Assembly: GCF_001050155.1 (NCBI RefSeq)
Contig: NZ_LFVY01000016.1
Coordinates: forward strand, 1 to 64,000
Origin: Nitratireductor soli
GTDB taxonomy: Bacteria > Pseudomonadota > Alphaproteobacteria > Rhizobiales > Rhizobiaceae
Direction of reading: 5' to 3'
DNA: 64,000 bases
Below, piece after piece: positions 32,671-41,318 of the stretch (positions within the stretch are counted from its first letter, which is position 1; the number at the start of each line of letters is the position of its first letter). The position numbers and the translations under genes are program-made. The notes under the pieces are model-generated. The model saw only the letters and a program-made list of their open reading frames with translations. It was not told where the DNA came from and searched no databases.

Positions 32671-33519
32671 ATGGAGCAGGGCGTCACCCTAATCCTCAAC
32701 AGCCTGACTCTGATCAGCATCCTGGTGCTGGTTTCACTGGGTCTGGCTATCATCTTCGGGCTGATGAACGTCATCAATCTTGCCCATGGCGAGTTCGTCA
32801 CCATTGGCGCCTACACACTCGCCCTCACGCAAGCCATGGGGGGAAACTACTGGGTGGCGCTCGTCATGGCGCCGCTCATCGGCGCGATGTTCGGCCTCCT
32901 TATCGAAAAGGGGATGATCCGCTACCTCTACGAGAAACCGACATCGATCATTCTGGCGACGTGGGGGCTTGGCATGGTGCTGCAACAGGGGCTCCAGCTC
33001 GTTTTCGGCGCCGCTCCTCAACGGGTGTCAAGCCCGATCTCCGGGGCTGTCGACATCCTCGGTGCCAGCTATCCGGCCTATCGGCTGATGCTCATCGGAT
33101 TTTCGATCCTCATCATTCTCGCCTGTTATGCGCTGCTCCGCTTCACCCGTTTCGGGCTTGATATTCGCGCCGTCATTCAGGACCGCAGCATGGCGTCGGC
33201 GCTGGGCATCGACACGGAGCGCGTCAATGCGCGCGCTTTCGCGCTCGGCGCGGCGCTCGCCGCAATCGCCGGTGTCCTGATCGCACCGCTGACGGTGGTG
33301 ATCGCCCAAATGGGCATCAACTACCTCGCCCGCTCATTCTTCGTCGTCATCGTCGGCGGCATCGGCGGCGTGGGCGGCGTCGTCGCCGGCTCGACACTGG
33401 TCGGCGGGCTCGAAGGCTTCATGAACTATCATCTGCCGGTCACCGTTTCGCAGGCCTTGGTGCTGGTCGCTGCCATTGTCATCGTCCGGTTTCGCCCGCG
33501 CGGGCTGGTACCGGCATGA
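32671..33519 (+). CDS. Branched-chain/amide-type ABC transporter permease (LivH/UrtB-like)
   Basis: A 282-residue inner-membrane permease of the LivH family. The opening NSLTLISILVLVSLGLAIIFG, LMNVINLAHGEFVTIGAY and a late FVVIVGGIGGVGGVVAGST are family signatures. It forms the channel with the LivM-like protein, whose gene overlaps its stop by 4 nt. AGGGAGAGAGACTTTC precedes the ATG, giving a long but usable ribosome site. Confidence 0.9.
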   Translation: MEQGVTLILNSLTLISILVLVSLGLAIIFGLMNVINLAHGEFVTIGAYTLALTQAMGGNYWVALVMAPLIGAMFGLLIEKGMIRYLYEKPTSIILATWGLGMVLQQGLQLVFGAAPQRVSSPISGAVDILGASYPAYRLMLIGFSILIILACYALLRFTRFGLDIRAVIQDRSMASALGIDTERVNARAFALGAALAAIAGVLIAPLTVVIAQMGINYLARSFFVVIVGGIGGVGGVVAGSTLVGGLEGFMNYHLPVTVSQALVLVAAIVIVRFRPRGLVPA

Positions 33520-34556
33520 GCGCGCAGGACCAGATTTCCGCCGCGGCCCGGGCGACTGCCCGCGATGCGACTTTCGCGCGACCGAAGTTCGTCCTCATCG
33601 CCGCCGGCTGGCTCGTGCTTGCGTCGTTGCCCTTCTGGGCCGGCGCCTACAACATCGCCACCATCCGCGACGTGCTCCTCTTCGGCCTGTTTGCGCTCAG
33701 TCTCGATTTCCTGTGGGGGCGCACCGGCATCCTGAGTTTCGGTCACGCCGCCTTCTTCGGGCTCGGCGCCTACGGTATGGCGATCGTGACCATCAAGCTC
33801 GGTCTCGATCCCGCCAGCGCCAGCCTGCTTGGCCTTTTGGGGGGAACCGGACTTGCGATGCTGGCAGCTCTCGTCGTCGGCTACTTCCTGATCTTCTCCG
33901 GCGTGCGCGGCACCTATCTCACCATCGTCACCCTGGCGCTGACCGTCATCGCCCAGCACATCGCAATCGGCTGGTCGGAGGTAACCGGTGGCGATTCCGG
34001 CCTGATCGGCGTGCCGCCCCTGACTTTCGAACTGTTCGGTTGGCGCTACGCTCTGTCTGATCCCTCGCAATTCTACTGGTTCGTCCTTCTCCTGGCGAGC
34101 ATCATCCTTCTCGTGCTGTGGCGGGTGCTGAGTGGCCGCTACGGTCACATCCTCACGGCCATCGAGGACAATGAACTGCGCGCGCGCACCATCGGTCATC
34201 ATACCGACCGTCATCTTCTGACCGTCTTCGTCGTGTCGGCCGGGATTGCCGGCCTGGCAGGTGCAATCTATGCAACCGGAACCGGCTTCGTCGCCCCCGA
34301 CATGATCGGCCTGATGCTGTCGACCGAGGTGATCATGTGGGTTGCCGTCGGGGGACGCGGCACGCTGGTCGGTCCGTTCATCGGTGCGTTCGTGGTCTGG
34401 TGGCTCCAGCAGAAGATATCGTCCATCGACACGAAGCTTTGGCCGATGTTCATCGGTCTGTTCTTCATTGCCATGGTGTTCCTGTTTCCCAACGGGGTCA
34501 TGTCGCTCGGCGAGCGGGGCCGCCAACTCCGGGCTCGGCTGTGGAGGCGCGCATGA
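33516..34556 (+). CDS. Branched-chain/amide-type ABC transporter permease (LivM/UrtC-like)
   Basis: A 346-residue permease of the LivM family with eight to ten hydrophobic stretches. Signatures include LSLDFLWGRTGILSFGHAAF, GVRGTYLTIVTLALTVIAQH and AVGGRGTLVGPFIGAFVV. It overlaps LivH and LivG by 4 nt each, so all subunits are translationally coupled. A hydrophilic N-terminus of about 25 residues precedes the first helix. Confidence 0.9.
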   Translation: MSAQDQISAAARATARDATFARPKFVLIAAGWLVLASLPFWAGAYNIATIRDVLLFGLFALSLDFLWGRTGILSFGHAAFFGLGAYGMAIVTIKLGLDPASASLLGLLGGTGLAMLAALVVGYFLIFSGVRGTYLTIVTLALTVIAQHIAIGWSEVTGGDSGLIGVPPLTFELFGWRYALSDPSQFYWFVLLLASIILLVLWRVLSGRYGHILTAIEDNELRARTIGHHTDRHLLTVFVVSAGIAGLAGAIYATGTGFVAPDMIGLMLSTEVIMWVAVGGRGTLVGPFIGAFVVWWLQQKISSIDTKLWPMFIGLFFIAMVFLFPNGVMSLGERGRQLRARLWRRA

Positions 34557-35272
34557 CGACGGGCACACCTCTTCTCGATGCACGCGCCCTTCAGCGCCGC
34601 TTCGGCGGGCTGACGGCAATCAGGGACGTATCGCTCACCGTCGAGCGACAGGAGACGAAGTGCATCATCGGCCCTAACGGAGCTGGCAAGAGCACGTTTC
34701 TCAATCTTCTTTGCGGCACGTTGCGCCCGACTGCGGGACAGATCGTGTTCGATGGCATCGACGTGACGGGCATGCCCCTTCACCGCATCGCCCGCATCGG
34801 AATCGCCCGCAAGTTCCAGGTTCCGTCGGTGTTCGGCCGGCTTACCGTGCGCCAGAACCTGTCGGTGGCCGAGATCGGTACGGCGCACGACGGCAAGGCG
34901 CCCAACACGGTCGCCGAAATTCTCCACAAGCTCGATCTGACCGAGATCGCCGACCGAAGCGCCGGCGATCTCGCCCATGGCCAGAAACAGTGGCTCGAAA
35001 TCGGCATGGCAATGATGACCAATCCGAAGCTGCTGCTTCTCGACGAGCCGACAGCCGGCATGACCGTGGAGGAATCGCTGAAGACTGCCGAGCTCCTGCG
35101 CACGGCTTGTGCCGACATCGCCGTCATCGCCATCGAGCACGACATGCGTTTCGTCCGCGCGCTCGACTGTCACACCGTCGTCCTCCACCAGGGCGCACTG
35201 ATCGCCGAGGGTCCGTTTGCCGATATCGAGGCCAATCCCATGGTCCGCGACGTGTATCTGGGAAGGCAATGA
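34553..35272 (+). CDS. ABC transporter ATP-binding protein (LivG/UrtD-like)
   Basis: A 239-residue ATPase with Walker A GPNGAGKST, signature LAHGQKQW and Walker B LLLLDEPTAGMT. The signature LAHGQKQWLEIGMAM in place of LSGGQ, and FQVPSVFGRLTVRQNL, are characteristic of the UrtD branch, so the transporter resembles urea or short-amide importers more than leucine importers. The start at 34553 overlaps the LivM stop. One intervening base separates its stop from the next ATPase gene. Confidence 0.9.
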   Translation: MTTGTPLLDARALQRRFGGLTAIRDVSLTVERQETKCIIGPNGAGKSTFLNLLCGTLRPTAGQIVFDGIDVTGMPLHRIARIGIARKFQVPSVFGRLTVRQNLSVAEIGTAHDGKAPNTVAEILHKLDLTEIADRSAGDLAHGQKQWLEIGMAMMTNPKLLLLDEPTAGMTVEESLKTAELLRTACADIAVIAIEHDMRFVRALDCHTVVLHQGALIAEGPFADIEANPMVRDVYLGRQ

Positions 35273-35273
35273 G

Positions 35274-35972
35274 ATGCTGAACACCACATCGCTCAAAGCA
35301 GCCTATGGTGCCGTCCCGGTGCTTCTCGGTGTCGATCTTGCTCTTGGGGAGGGTGAGATCCTCGCCCTGCTCGGGCGCAACGGCGCAGGCAAAACCACGC
35401 TCATGCGCACCCTGATCGGGCTGTTGAAGGCAACCGGCGGATCGGTGACCTTCGCCGGCGCCGACATCACCAACTTCCCGCCGCACGACATCGCCCGCCG
35501 CGGCATTGCCTACGTGCCGCAGGGCCGCGGCATCTTCCCGAAGCTGACGGTGGCGGAGAACCTGGAGCTTGGCACGCGATCGCGGCCGGACGGACGCTCC
35601 GACGTGCCTGCTGAAATCTTCGACTATTTCCCGCGCCTCAGGGAGCGGCTTTCACAAAGCGCCGGAACCATGTCCGGCGGCGAGCAGCAAATGCTGGCGA
35701 TCGGGCGAGCCCTGGCCGGAGATCCGAAAATCCTTCTGCTGGACGAACCGTCGGAAGGCATCCAGCCGAGCATCGTCCATCAGATCGGAGAGTTCCTGAA
35801 ACGCATTGTCGCCGACACCGGAATTTCGGTGCTCCTGGTCGAGCAGAACATCGACCTGGCATTGGCCACCGCCGATCGCTGCATCGTGATGGAAAAGGGC
35901 CGGATCGTTCGGGAAGGCAGCGTGGAGGAAATGTCGGACGAAACAGTGATGCGAGAATTTCTCGCCGTCTGA
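35274..35972 (+). CDS. ABC transporter ATP-binding protein (LivF/UrtE-like)
   Basis: A 232-residue ATPase with Walker A GRNGAGKTT, signature MSGGEQQM and Walker B ILLLDEPSEGIQPSI. The YVPQGRGIFPKLTVAENL Q-loop region is that of LivF/UrtE. It works with the UrtD-like subunit as a heterodimer. The start at 35274 follows the preceding stop by one nucleotide (ATGAGATG), and the gene ends 35 nt before the binding-protein gene. Confidence 0.9.
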   Translation: MLNTTSLKAAYGAVPVLLGVDLALGEGEILALLGRNGAGKTTLMRTLIGLLKATGGSVTFAGADITNFPPHDIARRGIAYVPQGRGIFPKLTVAENLELGTRSRPDGRSDVPAEIFDYFPRLRERLSQSAGTMSGGEQQMLAIGRALAGDPKILLLDEPSEGIQPSIVHQIGEFLKRIVADTGISVLLVEQNIDLALATADRCIVMEKGRIVREGSVEEMSDETVMREFLAV

Positions 35973-36007
35973 CGCAAGAGGGCAGAACCAGAATCAAGGA
36001 GGATTAC

Positions 36008-37195
36008 ATGTCGACCAAATTCATCACGCGTCGTACGACGCTGAAAGGAATAGGTACCGGTCTTGCGGCTGGCGGTCTGGCCATGACCGGCTTTCCCGCT
36101 ATCGTCAAGGCGCAATCCGAAACCGTCAAGATCGGCTTTCTGACAGCGTTGACGGGTCTCGAGACCATTCTCGGCGAAACGCAGCTCAACTGCTTCAAGC
36201 TCGCCGTCGAGGAGATCAATGCCGCTGGAGGCATCGACGGACGCGAGGTGGAATTCCTCGTCGAGGACGACCAGACGACAACCAAGGGCACCATCGACAA
36301 GGCCCGCAAACTCGCCTTTCAGGATGAGGTCGATGCCATCATCGGCATGATCGCCAGCCTCGAACATGTCGCCGCCCGCTCGGTAACGACGCCGGCCAAG
36401 AAACTCCTCATGTACACAACCTATTACGAGGGCGAAGTCTGCGAACGCTACTTCGCCGCCACCGGGCAGGTGCCGAACCAGCAGATCGTCCCGACCACCA
36501 AATGGCTGACCGAGAACGTCGGCAAGTCGGTCTACATCCTGGGTTCGGACTACATCTGGCCACGCCGCAGCGCCGAAGCCATCAAGAACGCCTTCGAGGC
36601 AAATGGCGGAAAGGTGCTGGGCGCTGAATTCTTCCCCTTCGGCACGCAGGACTTCGGCCCGGCCTTCGACCGCATCCGGGCCGCAAAACCCGACCTCGTC
36701 TGGATGATGGTTGCCGGTGCCGACGGCGTTACCGTTCTCAAACAGTATCGCAGCTTCGGCCTCGAGCCGCAGCTCGTCGGCAATGCCTGGGACGAGATCT
36801 ATTCCTTCGCGCATCCCGATCTCGCCGAGGGAACAATCTCCAACCAAGCCTATTTCATGGGTATCGACACCCCGGAAAACAAGCGTTTCATCGAGGCCTA
36901 TCGTGCGCGCTTCGGTGCCGACAAGCCGATCAACGCCATCGGCGAAGCCGCTTATGACGCGACCTATCTCTACAAGCTCGCCGTCGAGAAGGCCGGATCG
37001 ACCGATGTGGAAAAGGTGATCCCCGCCCTGAGTCAGGTGGAGTTTGCCGCTCCGCAGGGGCGGGTCAACATGTCGGCGATCAACAATCACATGCGCTGCA
37101 ACTCGATCCTCGCGCGCGCAAAAGCCGACGGCATGTGGGAAACGATCGAGAATTTCGGGCAGATCGACCCCGACATTCCCGGTTGCTCCCTCTGA
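36008..37195 (+). CDS. Amide/urea/branched-chain-type ABC substrate-binding protein
   Basis: A 395-residue type I periplasmic binding protein. The N-terminus has a twin-arginine-like RRTTLKGIGTGLAAGGLAM and a cleavage site near VKAQSE, so Tat export is possible. The mature part opens VKIGFLTALTGLETILGETQ and contains GSDYIWPRRSAEAI and PLGTQDF-like PFGTQDFGPAF, both similar to UrtA/FmdD proteins. The ligand is probably an amide or urea derivative, in line with the amidase gene next to it. A GC-rich hairpin follows its stop codon. Confidence 0.9.
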   Translation: MSTKFITRRTTLKGIGTGLAAGGLAMTGFPAIVKAQSETVKIGFLTALTGLETILGETQLNCFKLAVEEINAAGGIDGREVEFLVEDDQTTTKGTIDKARKLAFQDEVDAIIGMIASLEHVAARSVTTPAKKLLMYTTYYEGEVCERYFAATGQVPNQQIVPTTKWLTENVGKSVYILGSDYIWPRRSAEAIKNAFEANGGKVLGAEFFPFGTQDFGPAFDRIRAAKPDLVWMMVAGADGVTVLKQYRSFGLEPQLVGNAWDEIYSFAHPDLAEGTISNQAYFMGIDTPENKRFIEAYRARFGADKPINAIGEAAYDATYLYKLAVEKAGSTDVEKVIPALSQVEFAAPQGRVNMSAINNHMRCNSILARAKADGMWETIENFGQIDPDIPGCSL

Positions 37196-37203
37196 GGAAT
37201 TGG

Positions 37204-37225
37204 ATGGACCGGGAAACCGGTCCAT
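37204..37225 (+). terminator. Intercistronic hairpin with GAAA tetraloop
   Basis: ATGGACCGG-GAAA-CCGGTCCAT is a perfect 9-bp stem closed by a GAAA loop, located 8 nt after the binding-protein stop and 10 nt before the amidase ATG. No U-tract follows, so it should stabilise the upstream mRNA or weaken amidase expression rather than end transcription. Confidence 0.6.
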
Positions 37226-37235
37226 TCTCCCGGCA

Positions 37236-38606
37236 ATGACCGATCCGATCTTCGCCCCCATATCCGAGATCCTGTCGCGGCTCGAGAAGCGCGAGATCAC
37301 CGCCCGTGACCTGACGGTCGCGTTTCTCGATCGCATCGAGGCGCACAATGCCGCGCTCGGTGCGGTGACGGACATTCTCGCGGAGACCGCCGGGAAGACC
37401 GCCGCCCGGATCGATGAAATGCGTGCCCAGGGCAGCGATCCGGGGCCGCTCGGCGGACTGCCCGTGCTTGTCAAGGATATCATCGATACGGTCCCGGCCG
37501 TCTGTTCGGCCGGACTGCCCTTTCTTTCGGACCGCCGGCCACAGCACGATGCTTGGATCGTGAAACGCTTGCGGGATGCGGGGGCCGTCATACTGGGCGT
37601 TACCGCTACGGATCCGGGCGCCTTCGGGGTTCGGACGGAAGCGGTGCGCCATCCCGTGTGGCCGGATTTCACGGTTGGCGGATCGAGTGGAGGTTCGGGT
37701 GCGGCACTCGCGGCCGGTTTCGGATACTTGGCACTAGGTACCGATACCGGCGGCAGCATTCGCATTCCCGCAGCGGCCTGTGAAATCGCCGGCCTGAAAC
37801 CGACCTATGGCTGCTGGCCGCTCCAGGGCATCCGTCCTCTGACCCATACGCTTGACCACGTCGGTCCAATGGCACGCAGCGTGGCGGATCTCGTCTCGAT
37901 CTGGCAAGCGCTTGAAGCGAGCGGCGGGCCGCGCCTGCCGGACAATCCGGTGATCGGCTTTGACCCATCGGGTTTTGCGGAAGCTGATCCGATCGTTCAT
38001 GAAGGCATGGAGGCAGCCCTTGCAGGCCTCAGGAGGCTTGGTTGCACAATTGTCGAAGTGAGCCTCCCATCCCCTGAAAGGGTCATCGAGGTGCATGGTG
38101 TCGTGCTCTTGTCGGAAGCAGCGGCGCTCTATCAGGCCGAGGGGCTGGCAGAGCATCCCGACTTGCCCGATCTGCCTCGCTCCAACCTCAAGGCGGGAGG
38201 CGACATTCCGGCGAGCCGCTATATCCGAGCCATGCAGGCGCGGAAAGAATTCACCCGTCAAGTCGATGCGGCACTGAAATCATGCGATGTGCTGATGATG
38301 CCGACCTTGCCGGTCACACCGCCGGCGCGTTTTGCGCCCAGCGTTCTGATCGCCGGTGACGAACACGACTTCACTCTCGGATTGGTGCGTTACACGTGTC
38401 TGTTTGACCATACCGGTCATCCGGCCTTGGCCATGCCTGCGAGTGCGGGCCGCGACGCCCCTGGCGCCAGTATCCAGCTCGCCACCCGCCGCGGTGGCGA
38501 TGCCGAACTGCTGAACGTTGGCGCCATGCTCGAACAGGAACTCGGTTTGAACTTGATGCGCCATGGCAATCCGGGAGACGCCCGGGATGGTCGCTCTGCA
38601 CCATGA
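37236..38606 (+). CDS. Amidase (amidase-signature family)
   Basis: A 456-residue amidase-signature hydrolase. The Ser-cisSer-Lys triad is visible: Lys in PVLVKDIIDT, cis-Ser in VGGSSGGSGAALAAG and nucleophile Ser in GTDTGGSIRIPAA. The family hydrolyses small amides to carboxylate and ammonia. ATG 37236 is the first in-frame start after the intercistronic hairpin; longer in-frame sequence overlaps the binding-protein gene and is not coding. As last gene of the amide-transporter operon it very likely acts on the imported compound. About 350 bp of noncoding DNA follow. Confidence 0.9.
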   Translation: MTDPIFAPISEILSRLEKREITARDLTVAFLDRIEAHNAALGAVTDILAETAGKTAARIDEMRAQGSDPGPLGGLPVLVKDIIDTVPAVCSAGLPFLSDRRPQHDAWIVKRLRDAGAVILGVTATDPGAFGVRTEAVRHPVWPDFTVGGSSGGSGAALAAGFGYLALGTDTGGSIRIPAAACEIAGLKPTYGCWPLQGIRPLTHTLDHVGPMARSVADLVSIWQALEASGGPRLPDNPVIGFDPSGFAEADPIVHEGMEAALAGLRRLGCTIVEVSLPSPERVIEVHGVVLLSEAAALYQAEGLAEHPDLPDLPRSNLKAGGDIPASRYIRAMQARKEFTRQVDAALKSCDVLMMPTLPVTPPARFAPSVLIAGDEHDFTLGLVRYTCLFDHTGHPALAMPASAGRDAPGASIQLATRRGGDAELLNVGAMLEQELGLNLMRHGNPGDARDGRSAP

Positions 38607-38963
38607 CCGCTTCCCGGCGCTGAACGAACTGAGATCACGGCACAAATCCTCAACCGGGCCTGGAAGGCAGCCTAAGGGCACGCTGCGCCGACACCCGCCA
38701 CAACAATGATATCGTATTGTATCTTCCTTTGATCCGCATCACCGACGTGCCCAACGCGTGGTGCTGACCGACAAGGGACCGCCTGCTTCCGAGGCGGCCA
38801 GCCAAGTCTCGCCTTCACAGCAAACCCGCCGGAAGAGGAGTTCGCCGGGCGTTGTCACCTTGTTCTCGAGGGCGAGGAACGCCGATGCTGCCAAGGAAGC
38901 CGGCGAACATGCCCGGCCCTGCGAGCGTCTCGAAGCCGGCAACAACCTGGCACCGCCCAGATG
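38607..38963. other. Intergenic stretch of about 355 bp, no supported gene
   Basis: Short overlapping frames exist on both strands at about 38740-38965, but none has a ribosome site, a start with family similarity or a partner gene. An A/T-rich patch with GATATCGTATTGTATC lies at about 38709-38724. The stretch separates two convergent genes. I see no terminator hairpin with a U-tract. Confidence 0.4.
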
Positions 38964-39878
38964 CTAGAACCGCATTATACCCGCTTTCCAGTCGGCCAGC
39001 ATCTGACGCATTTCCTTTAGGAACAGCTGACTGGCGACCTTGCTTGCATTGGCACCGATGGAAATCGACTGGATTTCCAGTGGCAGATCAGGTTCCAGCG
39101 GTAAGGTCACCAGCCCGTCGAGACCGTGAAATGCAGCGGTGAATTCGTCGACCACTGCCGAACGTTGCATTGCAAGCGCCAGATGAGGAACCGAGACCAG
39201 CGTGTTGCCCGTCACCGTGTTGTCAAAGGGCAGCCCGCGCTCCAGAAGCGCCTCGTTCAGGACACGCCCGATCGGTCCACGCGGCGTCAGCCCCAACATC
39301 GGTACAGTGCTCAGATCTTCCAGCCGAACCCGGTCAAGACGTGTCAGCGGGCCATCCTTTGGACTGAGCACCACAAGACGGCCGCGCCCCAGCGGTTCTG
39401 TGAAAATATCATCGGCCTGGAACTTGCCGATGACGAGCCCGACATCGACCATACCCGCCCGGATTGCCTGAACCTGTTGCTGGGCGGTGCCCACATCCAC
39501 CGCCACCCGCAGGCCGGGCATCGCATCCAGCACCTTGCGCAGTGCATTGGGAACGAAATAGGGCGCGAAAAGCCCGACCGACATCACCAGCAACCGCGTG
39601 CCAACCCCTTTTCGCAGCGAATCAATGCGCCGCTCCAGCCGGCTGATCCCGTCATAGAGAAACCGGCTTTCGTTGTAGATGGCGTCCGCCTCGACGGTGG
39701 GGATCACCCGCCCTTTGTCGAGAACGAAAAGCGTCAGACCGATCGCCGCCTCGAGATCACGCAAATGGCGGCTGACCGTAGGTTGGGAGAGATTCATCTG
39801 TCGTGCAGCCGCCGTGATCGACTGCCGCTCGTAAACAGCGCAGAACACCTGCAAACGCTGCAAAGTCAGTGGTTTCAC
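38964..39878 (-). CDS. LysR-family transcriptional regulator
   Basis: A 304-residue LysR regulator. The HTH (residues about 5-60) reads LQRLQVFCAVYERQSITAA, ARQMNLSQPTVSRHLRDLE and AAIGLTLFVLDKGRVIPT; an effector domain of PBP2 type follows. The start is GTG 39878, with GGGAGGAGACGCCG upstream; the ATG at 39911 has no ribosome site. It is divergent from the TRAP transporter/deacylase operon and should activate it in response to the substrate or a product. Confidence 0.9.
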   Translation of the reverse strand: MKPLTLQRLQVFCAVYERQSITAAARQMNLSQPTVSRHLRDLEAAIGLTLFVLDKGRVIPTVEADAIYNESRFLYDGISRLERRIDSLRKGVGTRLLVMSVGLFAPYFVPNALRKVLDAMPGLRVAVDVGTAQQQVQAIRAGMVDVGLVIGKFQADDIFTEPLGRGRLVVLSPKDGPLTRLDRVRLEDLSTVPMLGLTPRGPIGRVLNEALLERGLPFDNTVTGNTLVSVPHLALAMQRSAVVDEFTAAFHGLDGLVTLPLEPDLPLEIQSISIGANASKVASQLFLKEMRQMLADWKAGIMRF

Positions 39879-39924
39879 CGGCGTCTCCTCCCACCGTTCA
39901 TGGCAGTCCATACATATATACTAT

Positions 39925-39950
39925 GGAATAGCGAAATATTTTCTATTTCC
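39925..39950. promoter_or_regulatory. Candidate LysR box between divergent lysR and TRAP genes
   Basis: GGAATAG (39925-39931) and CTATTTCC (39943-39950) form an imperfect inverted repeat around an A/T-rich core, containing a T-N11-A spacing. It lies between the LysR gene and the TRAP operon start, the usual place for a LysR activation site. Confidence 0.45.
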
Positions 39951-40006
39951 TAATGCAAGCGGTTTCGCCAAATTCGCGGGAGCCACCGGGGGGAGACCGA
40001 CGAGCT

Positions 40007-41290
40007 ATGCAGGCGCCGCTGATTATCGCATTCACCGTTTTCGGCCTCATGGCCGGCGCCGCCATTGCCTATGTGATTGGCGCTTCCGCCATTTTGACCT
40101 TCATCGCGACGGATCGGCAGACGTACATGGCGGTGCTGCCCCAGCGGCTTTTCAGCCAGCTCGACGTTTTCGCCTTTCTGGCGATGCCGCTCTTCATCTT
40201 CGCTGGCGATCTGATGAACCGCGGCGGACTGGCGACCGCTCTGATCGATTTCTGCATGTCCTTTCTCGGACGCCTGAAAGGCGGGCTGGGCCATGTCAAC
40301 GTGATGACCTCGGTGTTTTTTGCCGGCGTCTCCGGCTCGGCGGTTTCCGACGCGGCGGCGCTCGGCAATTCGCTGGTGCCCGAGATGCGCCGACGTGGCT
40401 ATCCGCTCGACTATGCAGCGGCAATCACCGGTGCATCATCGATCATCGGACCGATCATCCCGCCTTCGTCCATTCTGATTTTCTACGGCGCGCTGATGGA
40501 GACAAACGTCACCGCGCTTTTCGCCGCGGGCATTCTGCCCGGCTTGCTTCTGGCCGGCGTCTTGATGGCGATCAACGCCTATTATGCCCACCGCGACAAT
40601 CACCCCGGTGGACGCGGCGAGGAGGTACCCGCGTTCTTTCCCTCGCTTTTGAAAGCCCTGCCGGCCATGACCCTGCCGGTGATCATTCTCGGCGGAACGC
40701 TTTTCGGCTTCATGACACCGGCGGAAGCTGCAGCCGTGGCTGTCATTGCAGCGCTGGTGGTCGGTTTCGCCCATGGCAACCTGACCTGGCGCCAGGTGGG
40801 AGCCAGCCTGCAGCGCACGGCAGTCATGCTCGGCGGACTCTTCATCATCCTGTGTGCGATCTCGACCTTTTCCTACATCGCCGCCCTCCTGCAATGGCCG
40901 CAGGCCATCAAGGCGACGGTCGAGGACTGGAACCTGAGTCAGCTGCACTACCTCATGCTGATCAACCTGATCTTTCTGGTGGCCGGCATGGCGATGGATG
41001 TGAAAGCCGCCGTGGCGCTGTTTGCACCGATCTTCGCACCCGTTGCGATCGCCATGGGTGTGGATCCGGTCCACCTGGGCATCGTGATCTGCTTCAACAT
41101 CACCACGGGCCTTCTGTCGCCACCGCTCGGGGGCGTCCTGCTGATCCTCGCCACCACGGTCCGCATGAATTACTGGCGGCTGATACGCGCGACCCTGCCC
41201 TTCTTTCTGGCCGAAGTCGCGCTGCTGCTGGTGCTGACCTACTTCCCGGAGATTTCTCTCGCCATTCCACGCCTGTTGGGGCTCGCCTGA
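40007..41290 (+). CDS. TRAP transporter large permease (DctM-like)
   Basis: A 427-residue polytopic membrane protein of the DctM family. Hallmarks are FAFLAMPLFIFAGDLMNRGG, FFAGVSGSAVSDAAALGNSL, ASSIIGPIIPPSSILIFYG and FNITTGLLSPPLGGVLLIL. I take ATG 40007 (MQAPLIIAFTVFG) with a GGGGGGAGA site about 12 nt upstream; the ATG at 39953 adds a polar stretch that does not fit the family. The gene order M-P-Q, with the large permease first, is less common than P-Q-M. Confidence 0.9.
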   Translation: MQAPLIIAFTVFGLMAGAAIAYVIGASAILTFIATDRQTYMAVLPQRLFSQLDVFAFLAMPLFIFAGDLMNRGGLATALIDFCMSFLGRLKGGLGHVNVMTSVFFAGVSGSAVSDAAALGNSLVPEMRRRGYPLDYAAAITGASSIIGPIIPPSSILIFYGALMETNVTALFAAGILPGLLLAGVLMAINAYYAHRDNHPGGRGEEVPAFFPSLLKALPAMTLPVIILGGTLFGFMTPAEAAAVAVIAALVVGFAHGNLTWRQVGASLQRTAVMLGGLFIILCAISTFSYIAALLQWPQAIKATVEDWNLSQLHYLMLINLIFLVAGMAMDVKAAVALFAPIFAPVAIAMGVDPVHLGIVICFNITTGLLSPPLGGVLLILATTVRMNYWRLIRATLPFFLAEVALLLVLTYFPEISLAIPRLLGLA

Positions 41291-41318
41291 CCATACCAAA
41301 ACAAAACGGAGGAGAAGA

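Noticed and set aside
38739-38967. Overlapping short frames on both strands after the amidase gene
   Set aside because: No ribosome site, no recognised domain and no way to choose between the strands; kept as intergenic.
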